The position numbers and the translations under genes are program-made. This document shows, in pieces, positions 41,978 through 49,055 of a stretch of DNA of 64,000 bases. The stretch is taken from contig NZ_SZVS01000015.1 in the NCBI RefSeq assembly GCF_007670255.1, positions 33,603 to 97,602 on the forward strand, given 5' to 3'. Source of the stretch: Paenarthrobacter nicotinovorans. GTDB lineage: Bacteria; Actinomycetota; Actinomycetes; Actinomycetales; Micrococcaceae. Every line of letters begins with the position of its first letter. Position 1 is the stretch's first letter. A model generated the notes under the pieces. The model was not told where the DNA came from, did not search any database, and was given only the letters and a program-made list of their open reading frames with translations.

Positions 41978-42396
41978 AACCCTGTCGCCCTCGTCACCGG
42001 CGCCTCCTCCGGCATCGGCTACGAGTTGGCCCGGCAATTCCTTAGCAACGGCTTCGATACCGTCATGGTCGGACATTGGAGTGGGTGGCCCGTTCATCGA
42101 GACGGACCTGGCGCAGGAACTGTGGATCATTGACCTTAACGTCGCGTCCACGATCAGCATCGCCAAGTGTGTCGCCAGGGACATGGTGGCGCGGAATGCA
42201 GGCCGGATCCTGTTAACCTCGTCAGTCATTGCCCGCACTCCTGCGCCGCTCCAGGCAATCTATGGAGCGTGCAAGGCATTCCTTCAGTCGTTCGGACAGG
42301 CGCAGCGTAACGATCCGAAGGACACCGGCGTCAGACACCGCCTTCGGCAGGCACTTCAGCGAACCCGACTCCGGCGAACCCGAAGAGATCCGCTAG
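41978..42396 (+). pseudogene. Broken SDR (ketoreductase) gene
   Basis: Frame 1 reads NPVALVTGASSGIGYELARQ...NGFDTVMVGH, a complete SDR cofactor motif. The matching continuation VGGPFIETDLAQELWIIDLNVASTISIAKCVARDMVA...ILLTSS and the catalytic YGACK is in another frame about 10 codons later. About 50 residues that normally lie between are absent, so there is an internal deletion with a frameshift. A second shift follows KDTGV, and the C-terminal third is lost. No start codon is visible in frame. It overlaps the 3' end of the convergent AraC gene. Confidence 0.75.
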
Positions 42397-43238
42397 CCAT
42401 CAACAATCCTCCGATACGTACTCGGCGTAAAGCCCAGGTACTTCCGGAAGTCGTTCGTCAGGTGCGCATGGTCCGCGTAGCCAAGTTCGACGGCGATCGC
42501 CGCAAGGTCCGCTGTTGGATCGGACCTTGCGCGCTCGGCGGCGTCCTGCAATCGTCGACGCCGAATGAGCGCCGACGGGCTGAGCCCCACGTACTTCTTC
42601 GCAACCCGTTGCAAGGTCCTGGAAGATACCGCCAAGCGCCGTGCGGCATCCTCGATCAGGAGTACCTCGCGGTCCGAGGCGATCACGTCCACCATGCGGT
42701 TGGCGAGCAACGCCTCCTCTGTGGGAACAACATCCCTGGAAGCCAGCCACGCAGCAAAGGCGGCCACTGCACGCTCCCGGCGAGCGCCGTCGTCGGGCGT
42801 TGCCGCGGCGGGAAGCGGGTCCATGGCGGCCGAAACCGCAGCATGCAGGTCATCCAGCGGTAAGGCGACTTCCTGGTCGCGCAAGGCCTCGGGGTTATCC
42901 GTGAACAGCGGCACTGCAGCAGGCCGGAGCAAGGCACCCACAGCCCAGCCTTTGCCGCTCAGGTCACGGAAACCCGCGCGGGTTGCCGGTCCGGAAAGTC
43001 CGACTCCCCCGCCTTGGACCACGAGGTTGGAGGCGGGGTAGGCGATCACGTGCTGCCGGGATGAACGGCCAGGCTCGATGTCCCATTCGGGGATCCAGAA
43101 CCACTCCACGAGCTCCGCGACCGCGTCGGGGGCCGGAAGCCTATGGAAGGTCGGCAACCGCGCCGGGTACAGGATTCCCTTGAAGGAGCTCTCCAACAGA
43201 CCTCCAAAACTGTCGCGAATCTGCAAGGCGCACTGCAT
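42393..43238 (-). CDS. AraC-family transcriptional regulator
   Basis: This 281-residue protein has an N-terminal DUF6597-like or cupin-type domain (PARLPTFHRLPAPDAVAELVEWFWIPEW, PASNLVVQGG) and a C-terminal AraC/XylS double helix-turn-helix (about 185-278): IEDAARRLAVSSRTLQRVAKKYVGLSPSALIRRRRLQ and DLAAIAVELGYADHAHLTNDFRKYLGFTPSTYRR. Only 23 bp separate its start from the divergent VOC gene, so their promoters must lie within each other's coding sequence or be leaderless. It probably controls that gene. Confidence 0.88.
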   Translation of the reverse strand: MQCALQIRDSFGGLLESSFKGILYPARLPTFHRLPAPDAVAELVEWFWIPEWDIEPGRSSRQHVIAYPASNLVVQGGGVGLSGPATRAGFRDLSGKGWAVGALLRPAAVPLFTDNPEALRDQEVALPLDDLHAAVSAAMDPLPAAATPDDGARRERAVAAFAAWLASRDVVPTEEALLANRMVDVIASDREVLLIEDAARRLAVSSRTLQRVAKKYVGLSPSALIRRRRLQDAAERARSDPTADLAAIAVELGYADHAHLTNDFRKYLGFTPSTYRRIVDG

Positions 43239-43261
43239 GGCCGGAGCGTAGCGTCGTAGCC

Positions 43262-43774
43262 ATGACCGATACTACAAGCACAGAATCAACCACGGCAGCC
43301 GATGGGCAGTACACCACCCGCGGCGTCCCCAACGGGCTGACCAGCCTCACGCCCTTCCTCGCCGTGCCCAACGCCCGGGAAGCCATAGCGTTCTACCGCG
43401 ACGTCTTCGGAGCCCGCGTTGTGGGCCAGACCGACATGGGCGGAGTGGTGGTGCACGCGGAGCTGGACTTCGGAAACGGCCACCTCCAGCTCGGCGAACC
43501 GAACCCGGAGTATCACCTGGTACCGGCACCGGACGGTGAAGACGACTGCTACTCCATGGGCCTGTACTGCGCGGACGCGGATGGTTTGGTCCGAAAGGCG
43601 GAGCAAGCCGGCGCCACCGTCCGCGAGCCGCTGACCACCTTTGTTTCAGGTGACCGCTACGCCAGCATCCGTGATCCCTTCGGCGTTCGCTGGTCCATCA
43701 TGACCCGCGTTGAAGACCTTTCCGAGGAAGAAAGCAACCGCCGGGTGGAAGAGTGGGCAGCCCAGCAGGGCTGA
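43262..43774 (+). CDS. VOC-family protein (PhnB/glyoxalase-like)
   Basis: This 170-residue protein opens with an acidic tail, then TPFLAVPNAREAIAFYRDVFGARVVGQ and NGHLQLGE, and ends in RYASIRDPFGVRWSIMTRVEDLSEEE. That is the PhnB-like group of the VOC superfamily. Metal-dependent isomerase or antibiotic-binding roles are known for the superfamily; the function here is open. It is divergent from an AraC regulator. Confidence 0.82.
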   Translation: MTDTTSTESTTAADGQYTTRGVPNGLTSLTPFLAVPNAREAIAFYRDVFGARVVGQTDMGGVVVHAELDFGNGHLQLGEPNPEYHLVPAPDGEDDCYSMGLYCADADGLVRKAEQAGATVREPLTTFVSGDRYASIRDPFGVRWSIMTRVEDLSEEESNRRVEEWAAQQG

Positions 43775-43804
43775 CCGGCCCAGCGGGCCGGCCGACCCAA
43801 GCGG

Positions 43805-44164
43805 CTAGCTGAGGCAGAGGCAGAAGGGGTGGCCGGCCGGGTCAAGGAAAACCCGGAATGTTTCGCCCGGCTGGTGGTCGGCCTTGGTCGCGCCAAGGGC
43901 CAGCACAGCCTCCTCGCCCTTGTCCAGGTCCTCCACCACCATGTCCAGGTGCATTTGCTGCGGGATGGTCTGCCCGGGCCATACAGGAGCCTGGTACACC
44001 TCCACCTGCTGGAAGGAGATGCAGTTGCTGCCGTCACTGGGGCGGATCTCGTACCAGTCTTCCTTGCCTTTGACTTCCCAGCCGAAAAGTTCGCCGTAGA
44101 AGGCGGCCAAGGCGGCCGCGTCGGGGCAATCAAGAACTACGTTGGGGAATTTAGCTATAGCCAT
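43805..44164 (-). CDS. VOC-family protein (glyoxalase-like)
   Basis: This 119-residue single-domain VOC protein begins FPNVVLDCPDAAALAAFYGELFGWEV and ends GETFRVFLDPAGHPFCLCLS, the pattern of the actinobacterial VOC group annotated as glyoxalase/bleomycin-resistance-like. The acid and His ligands of a glyoxalase metal site are only partly present. It is convergent with the other VOC gene and 3 bp downstream of the DUF4235 gene. Confidence 0.82.
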   Translation of the reverse strand: MAIAKFPNVVLDCPDAAALAAFYGELFGWEVKGKEDWYEIRPSDGSNCISFQQVEVYQAPVWPGQTIPQQMHLDMVVEDLDKGEEAVLALGATKADHQPGETFRVFLDPAGHPFCLCLS

Positions 44165-44167
44165 GGT

Positions 44168-44428
44168 TCAGACCTCGTCAGCCGTCTTTTGCATGCGGGC
44201 CAGGGCACTCTTGGTGCCCCGCTGGGTGAGTACGTGAACCACTGCGCCAACAGCGGCGGACACAACGGCGAACACCAGGACACCTGGCAAGGAGTCGTCG
44301 AGGTCCGTGCCGTCCTTGGGCGCGGGCTTGCCGGTCTTCTTTTCCCAGAGCCCCTCCAACGTCTTGTTGGCGAGCGCACCGGCGCCGAGGCTCACGGCGA
44401 GTCCAAACAGCTTTACCACTATGTTCAC
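44168..44428 (-). CDS. DUF4235 membrane protein
   Basis: This 86-residue protein has two membrane helices (about 4-20 and 49-70) with the motif ALANKTLEGLWEKKTGKPAP between them and GTKSALARMQK after the second. It is the DUF4235 family of actinobacterial small membrane proteins, of unknown function, often near stress genes. It is 3 bp upstream of the VOC gene. Confidence 0.85.
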   Translation of the reverse strand: MNIVVKLFGLAVSLGAGALANKTLEGLWEKKTGKPAPKDGTDLDDSLPGVLVFAVVSAAVGAVVHVLTQRGTKSALARMQKTADEV

Positions 44429-44492
44429 GACGATCCTCCATCAATCAGCGCACCGCGGGAGCAGTGCTTCGCACAAGAAGTTCACACAACGC

Positions 44493-44524
44493 GACAGGGC
44501 CGCTGCAAGTGCAGCGGCCCTGTC
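44493..44524 (-). terminator. Terminator of the CsbD-like gene
   Basis: A perfect 15-bp stem with a 2-nt loop directly follows the CsbD-like stop codon at 44532. Confidence 0.75.
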
Positions 44525-44531
44525 CACATTC

Positions 44532-44708
44532 CTAGTCCTTCTTGAAGGCGTCCTTCACCTTTTCGCCGGCGTTCTTCAGGTCAGCCTTGACCTGGTCGCC
44601 TTTGCCTTCAGCTTCGAGGCCCTTGTCGTCCGTCAGCTTTCCGGCAGCTTCCTTGGCCTTGCCGCCAAGCTTCTCGCCAGTGTTCTCCAACTTGTCGTCA
44701 GCACCCAT
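44532..44708 (-). CDS. CsbD-like stress protein
   Basis: A 58-residue, highly charged, Lys/Glu/Gly-rich protein starting MGADDKLENTGEKLGGKAKE and repeating KLTDDKGLEAEGKGDQVKADL, the CsbD family pattern. These proteins are induced by general stress and by phosphate or salt conditions in other bacteria. AGGTGCGAC precedes the start. Confidence 0.85.
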   Translation of the reverse strand: MGADDKLENTGEKLGGKAKEAAGKLTDDKGLEAEGKGDQVKADLKNAGEKVKDAFKKD

Positions 44709-44797
44709 GTCGCACCTCTTTCGTCGTAGGAACCTTGTACCTCTACCACATCACTAATCAGTGTACTTAGCAATATTTGGGCCAAAATCGGTTCATC

Positions 44798-45496
44798 CTA
44801 GAGCTCCCCGAAGCCTTCCTTGACCAACCGCCCCACGTACTCCACGGCCTTGGATGCGTCCTTGCCCCGCGCCTCGACGTGGAGGCTGGAGCCTTGCCCG
44901 GCGGCCAGCGCCATGAGCGCCATGATGGACATGCCGTCGACGCCGTTCACCGTTACCTCAGCGTCCAGCCCCGACAGGCCGCCGGCGATCTTCGCGGCCG
45001 GCCGCGCGTGCATGCCCATGGGGTTGATGAGTTCGAAGTCGCCGCTCGCGTCCGGGTCATCCTGACCGTACGGGTCCGGCAAGTCAGTGCGCTTGGCCGC
45101 TTCGGGACTGCTGGCGCTGCCAGCCGCCTCGGCAGCCTTGCGCACATCCTCGACGCCGGCACCACCCTGCGCGGCAACCGCAGCCGCCACGAGCCCCTCC
45201 ACCAAGGGTGCGTCGGCCAGCCGCACGGCGTCGGGATTGCTGGCGAACTCCATCGCGGACTCAGCAGTCATTACCGCCGAGCCCAGGTCCGTCAGCACCA
45301 CCACGCCGTCGCCACCGGAGTCGACCAGCGACTGTTCGACGGCGGCCAGCACCTTCTCCAGGCTGGTCCCGATCCGGTCGTCGTCAGTCCCCCCGGCGGC
45401 GACGAGTCCGACGTCGGGCGCCATCTGGGCGGCGAGTTCAACGGCTCCTTCAGCGATCTTGCTGCTGTGCGACACCACCACAATCCCAACCGTCAT
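44798..45496 (-). CDS. dhaM: DhaM phosphoryl-transfer subunit (EIIA-Man plus HPr)
   Basis: This 232-residue protein has an EIIA-Man-like domain with the phospho-His in VVSHSSKIAEG (about residue 10), and a C-terminal HPr-like domain with the phospho-His in NPMGMHARPAAK. There is no PTS EI domain, unlike the three-domain E. coli form. It receives phosphate from the PTS and passes it to DhaL-ADP. Its ATG overlaps the dhaL stop by 4 bp. Confidence 0.93.
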   Translation of the reverse strand: MTVGIVVVSHSSKIAEGAVELAAQMAPDVGLVAAGGTDDDRIGTSLEKVLAAVEQSLVDSGGDGVVVLTDLGSAVMTAESAMEFASNPDAVRLADAPLVEGLVAAAVAAQGGAGVEDVRKAAEAAGSASSPEAAKRTDLPDPYGQDDPDASGDFELINPMGMHARPAAKIAGGLSGLDAEVTVNGVDGMSIMALMALAAGQGSSLHVEARGKDASKAVEYVGRLVKEGFGEL

Positions 45497-46149
45497 CCGG
45501 CCGCTCCCGTACCGCCGGATCCGGCCGCTGCTTCGGCCGCAGCGCGCAGCAGCAGCGCGGTTGATGCCGCCCCCGGGTCGCGGTGGCCGGCACTACGGTC
45601 GCCGAGGTAGCTGGCCCGTCCCTTACGAGCCACCAGGGGATCCGTCGTCTCGGCACCTTCCTCCGCGGCTTTCGCGGCCGCTTCCAGCACGGCCGAGGGT
45701 TCTCCGCCGTCGGATGCCGCCTTCATTGCCGCCTCCACCGCCGGTGTCCAGGCGTCGATCATTGTCTTGTCGCCAGGCTCGGCCTTGCCACGCGCCACAA
45801 CCCCGTCCCGCGCCGCGGCGAGGGCTGCCGCGAGCGCCTCGGAGTCGACGTCGACCGCCTCCCCCAACGACGTGGCCGCCCGCAGGTAGGCCGTTCCGTA
45901 AAGCGGTCCGGCAGCTCCACCCACTTTTGACATGAGCGCCATGGCCGCGGCCTTCAACGCGGCACCCGGAGTTTCCGGCGGGCTTTCATCGAGCTTATGC
46001 AGCACGGCCTGGAAACCCCGGTCCATGTTCTCGCCGTGATCGGAATCCCCGATGGCGCGGTCCAGCTCAATCAGCTCGACCCTGTGCTCAGCCATTGCCT
46101 TGGCGGACAACCTCAGCCACTCCTGCGCCCACGTGACGTCCAGGCCCAT
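45493..46149 (-). CDS. dhaL: DhaL, ADP-binding subunit of dihydroxyacetone kinase
   Basis: The ATG at 46149, 2 bp after the dhaK stop, gives 218 residues; the longer open frame upstream only overlaps dhaK. The Mg/ADP site Asp triad is in IELDRAIGDSDHGENMDRGF; GDKTMIDAW and SAGHRDPGAASTALLL complete the DAK2 domain. The bound ADP is rephosphorylated by DhaM and transfers phosphate to dihydroxyacetone on DhaK. Confidence 0.94.
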   Translation of the reverse strand: MGLDVTWAQEWLRLSAKAMAEHRVELIELDRAIGDSDHGENMDRGFQAVLHKLDESPPETPGAALKAAAMALMSKVGGAAGPLYGTAYLRAATSLGEAVDVDSEALAAALAAARDGVVARGKAEPGDKTMIDAWTPAVEAAMKAASDGGEPSAVLEAAAKAAEEGAETTDPLVARKGRASYLGDRSAGHRDPGAASTALLLRAAAEAAAGSGGTGAAG

Positions 46150-46151
46150 GC

Positions 46152-47153
46152 TCAGGCTCCCCACCGCAGCGCGGCAGTGTGGACGGGAGCATCCCAGAGC
46201 CCCGTCATCTCGTCGTCCAAGCGGAGTACCGACACTGAGCAGCCCTGCATCTCCAGCGACGTCACGTAGTTGCCCACCAACGAGCGCTCCACTGTGACGC
46301 CACGCTCGGTCAAGACCTGCGCAGCCCGCCGGTACACAATGTACAGCTCGCTTTGCGGGGTCCCACCCATGCCGTTGACCAACAGCAGCACCTTGTCGCC
46401 GGCGCTCAGGCCAAGGTCCTCCAGCACGGGCTCCAGCAGCCGGTCGGTGATGGCATCGGCGTTTTCCAGGGCGATCCTGTGGCGGCCCGGCTCTCCGTGG
46501 ATACCGATGCCGATTTCGATTTCGTCGTCGGCGAGTTCGAAACTCGGCGTTCCCGCGTGCGGCACCGTGCATCCGGACAGGGCCACGCCCATTGTCCGCA
46601 CGTTGGCCACCACCCTTTCGGCGATGGCCGTGACGGCGTCAAGATCGTCTCCGCGTTCCGCTGCAGCACCGGCGATCTTCTCCACCAGCACAGTTCCGCC
46701 GACGCCGCGGCGTCCGGCCGTGTACAGCGAGTCCTCCACGGCGACGTCGTCGTTGACCAGGACGGAACGCACGCGGACGCCTTCGGCCTGCGCCATCTCG
46801 GCCGCGGTTTCAAAGTTCAGGACATCGCCGGTGTAGTTCTTCACGATATGGACGACGCCGGCACCTGAGTCGACGGCGACGGTGGCCGGAATGATCTGGT
46901 CAGGAGTTGGCGAGGTGAAGACTGCGCCGGGGACAGCGGCGTCGAGCATGCCGAGCCCGACGAAACCCGCGTGCAGGGGCTCGTGGCCGCTGCCTCCGCC
47001 GGAGACGAGGGCGACCTTGCCCTGTACCGGTGCACCTTTCCGGACGACGAACTTCGGCTCGGGGTGGACGTCCACGATGTCGGCATGCGCCATGCCGAAC
47101 CCTTCAACGGACTCGTCCACCACGGCCCGTGGATCATTAATGAGCTTTTTCAT
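46152..47153 (-). CDS. dhaK: DhaK, dihydroxyacetone-binding subunit
   Basis: This 333-residue protein has the DAK1 signature VSGGGSGHEPLHAGFVG and the covalent-substrate His in IGIGIHGEPGRH. It binds dihydroxyacetone as a hemiaminal. AGGAGC precedes the ATG. The three genes form one tight operon, so triose from glycerol or from sugar cleavage can be phosphorylated. Confidence 0.95.
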   Translation of the reverse strand: MKKLINDPRAVVDESVEGFGMAHADIVDVHPEPKFVVRKGAPVQGKVALVSGGGSGHEPLHAGFVGLGMLDAAVPGAVFTSPTPDQIIPATVAVDSGAGVVHIVKNYTGDVLNFETAAEMAQAEGVRVRSVLVNDDVAVEDSLYTAGRRGVGGTVLVEKIAGAAAERGDDLDAVTAIAERVVANVRTMGVALSGCTVPHAGTPSFELADDEIEIGIGIHGEPGRHRIALENADAITDRLLEPVLEDLGLSAGDKVLLLVNGMGGTPQSELYIVYRRAAQVLTERGVTVERSLVGNYVTSLEMQGCSVSVLRLDDEMTGLWDAPVHTAALRWGA

Positions 47154-47193
47154 TGGATGCTCCTGGCGTGGTGTGGCTGGTGCTCTGACCCTA

Positions 47194-47217
47194 CTACCGG
47201 GGCCGCAGCCCCGGTAG
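47194..47217. terminator. Hairpin between the AbiE island and dhaK
   Basis: Arms CTACCGGGGC and GCCCCGGTAG around CGCA. It directly abuts the left copy of the 31-bp repeat, so it probably ended the gene that the AbiE module interrupted. Confidence 0.6.
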
Positions 47218-47219
47218 GC

Positions 47220-47250
47220 CTTCCGGGCTACTCCTCGCCGGCCGCTTGCG
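47220..47250. repeat. 31-bp direct repeat, left copy (AbiE island boundary)
   Basis: It starts CTTCCGGGCTACTCCTCGCC and matches the copy at 48845-48875 at 30 of 31 positions. It repeats the last codons, the stop and 8 bp of downstream sequence of the small gene at 48853-49050. Confidence 0.8.
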
Positions 47251-47307
47251 CTCAGCGAACTGGGTCACGGTGCCGGGGACGAAGCTTCCCTGCCGTCGTC
47301 GCCTGAG

Positions 47308-48180
47308 CTATGCCCAAGATCTCTGATCAGGGCTCCACACGTGGTGCTCTTCCGCGGTTCCATCGAAAATTGGATCCATGAAAGCCAGGACGCGTTCGAC
47401 CTGATCATCGAGGTCTTTCGCGCATAGGTCTTCCGCCCTGTTTTTTGCGCGCCAGGCAGCCCACTTGGCTTGCCCAATCTGCCCGTAGCCGCTGAGGAGA
47501 GCGCGGAGAGGTTCCAGCTCTACACTTCGGTGCTGAGCAACTTGCCGCGCTGCCTCCCTCAGGTGTGCTGCCGCAAAAGAGTATCTATCTGACAGGGCCG
47601 CAACATCCAGAAGGTCGCGCCATCTGGTGCTGGTTGTGCCTCTTTGCAGCATGGTGACCGTTTTCTCAGCAATTACCGTTACAAGAGGATGGCCTTGCAT
47701 CTTCACTGAACCGCCCAGTAGTAACGGAAGTTCGATTTGCTCGGGAGCGGGCCAGATTGGGTCCCCAGTGCTGATGTCCAGCTTGATTGTGGGTTTTGCC
47801 CTATGAAGCGTCGTCGGCAGCGTAACCCTAAGGCCCGTGTACTCGTCCTCATCACGGATCTGCTCGATGTCCAGAGATCCGGCGTGAAACGAAAGACCGT
47901 CCTCAGTGTCCACAGCCGCGACCGCTGCCACTACATTGGTGACGTGGGCGACGTCCAGCTCAAAGTCGAGCGCCTGGATATCGATGTCACGGGTGGGCCG
48001 ACGAAGTGAATGGGCAGCCAGGAGGACTCCGCCTTTGAGGCAGAAATCCCTGGCATAGGGTGTGCCCCCGAGGCGGTACAGGAATCGCTCAAGGGCGTAA
48101 AAGACCAGAATTTCATCAAAGGGGCGAGCCCGGTCGCGCGCGAGGGCCTGCAGTTGATTGTAAATCTTGGAGGCGGTCAT
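47308..48180 (-). CDS. abiEii: AbiEii/AbiGii-family nucleotidyltransferase toxin
   Basis: This 290-residue protein has the toxin-type nucleotidyltransferase motif CLKGGVLLA...RPTRDIDIQAL (Gly-Gly then D-x-D) and the conserved MLQRGTTSTRWRDLLDVAAL stretch. AbiEii toxins act on tRNA ends or GTP and stop growth during phage infection. Its ATG overlaps the antitoxin gene stop by 4 bp. The 1.6-kb segment has clearly different neighbours on both sides and is flanked by direct repeats. Confidence 0.88.
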   Translation of the reverse strand: MTASKIYNQLQALARDRARPFDEILVFYALERFLYRLGGTPYARDFCLKGGVLLAAHSLRRPTRDIDIQALDFELDVAHVTNVVAAVAAVDTEDGLSFHAGSLDIEQIRDEDEYTGLRVTLPTTLHRAKPTIKLDISTGDPIWPAPEQIELPLLLGGSVKMQGHPLVTVIAEKTVTMLQRGTTSTRWRDLLDVAALSDRYSFAAAHLREAARQVAQHRSVELEPLRALLSGYGQIGQAKWAAWRAKNRAEDLCAKDLDDQVERVLAFMDPIFDGTAEEHHVWSPDQRSWA

Positions 48181-48779
48181 AGAAGGACCTCCAACGCGCG
48201 GCGAAGCGGTCCGCTGGATCGGGGAACAACAGATGCCACTTGCATCAGTCGCGCCGGGTGGGAGTCTGGACGCTTCAGCCAGTTGCGAAGAGCTTCAATG
48301 CCGGTTTCGTAGCCAGCGGTAGCACGGAGGCGAAACGCATCGACTATTGAACGCTCAGGGGAGTAGATTCCGATACTTGCGCTGTCCGCACCGTCGATAG
48401 GCACGGCTGTTCGCCCTACCTCGAACGTCGCCAGGTCGAAGATATGCCAATTTACCGGCGCCAACACCTGGGGCGGAGTTTTTCCTCGAGGGATCGCCAA
48501 ATCGATGGATGACGGAATCTCGTCGATCAGACCATGACGTGCCAGCGCACTGTTCAGGCACAGAGTAGCCAAGGGCGCCTTGTGCGCAGCCTCAACCAAG
48601 TCGAGGTCCGCATCCAGACCTTCCGCCGTCACGTAGAGACCTGGCCCGATCTGATCAATTAGTCCCGAATCGCGCAGCCGGTAGAGGCTTGCTTTGGGCA
48701 CGCCGTAATGACTCGCCTCCTTAACGCTAAAGGCGGCCCCGTGTGGAAGCCGATCCAGGAGCTGGCTTCGTCCTTTCAT
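48177..48779 (-). CDS. abiEi: AbiEi-family antitoxin/transcriptional repressor
   Basis: This 200-residue protein has an N-terminal winged helix (LLDRLPHGAAFSVKEASHYGVPKASLYRLRDSGLIDQIGPGLYV) and a C-terminal AbiEi antitoxin domain (SALARHGLIDEIPSSIDLAIPRGKTPP). AbiEi represses its own operon and blocks the toxin's effect (type IV system). The start codon lies inside a long palindrome. Confidence 0.88.
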   Translation of the reverse strand: MKGRSQLLDRLPHGAAFSVKEASHYGVPKASLYRLRDSGLIDQIGPGLYVTAEGLDADLDLVEAAHKAPLATLCLNSALARHGLIDEIPSSIDLAIPRGKTPPQVLAPVNWHIFDLATFEVGRTAVPIDGADSASIGIYSPERSIVDAFRLRATAGYETGIEALRNWLKRPDSHPARLMQVASVVPRSSGPLRRALEVLL

Positions 48780-48825
48780 GGATACATTCTACGACAGATA
48801 ATCAGATCTGTCGTGGAATGTATCC
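48780..48825. promoter_or_regulatory. Operator palindrome at the abiE start
   Basis: Two 20-bp arms (48780-48799 and 48806-48825) with one mismatch and a 6-bp spacer. The arm includes GGATACATTCTACGACAGAT. It adjoins the AbiEi start codon. AbiEi proteins are known to bind inverted repeats in their promoter, so this is most likely the autoregulatory site. Confidence 0.8.
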
Positions 48826-48844
48826 GCGACCTAAGTGCAGCGCG

Positions 48845-48875
48845 CTTCCGGGCTACTCCTCGCCGGCCGGTTGCG
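48845..48875. repeat. 31-bp direct repeat, right copy (AbiE island boundary)
   Basis: The intact version, overlapping the last codons and the stop of the gene at 48853-49050. One base differs from the left copy at 47220-47250. Confidence 0.8.
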
Positions 48876-49050
48876 TCACTTCGCCGCCCTCCTGCCGCAC
48901 CGGGAACTCGGGCCAGAAAGCCGAGTAGAGATCCGGGTCGCTGTGCCGGTCGCCCGACCAGGAAGCATCATTCGGCCACGGCCCGTAGGGAAGATCGATC
49001 TGGAACGCGGAGAAATCCGGAAATGTGACCCTGTGGTCCATCGCCCGCAT
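48853..49050 (-). CDS. Small conserved-looking protein, unknown function
   Basis: A 65-residue protein, acidic and rich in Trp, Phe and Pro (FPDFSAFQIDLPYGPWPND). The ATG at 49050 lies 5 bp after the stop of the flavoenzyme gene, with AAGGGG inside that gene, so the two are coupled. Its 3' end is the site where the AbiE module is inserted. Confidence 0.6.
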   Translation of the reverse strand: MRAMDHRVTFPDFSAFQIDLPYGPWPNDASWSGDRHSDPDLYSAFWPEFPVRQEGGEVTQPAGEE

Positions 49051-49055
49051 CCCCT

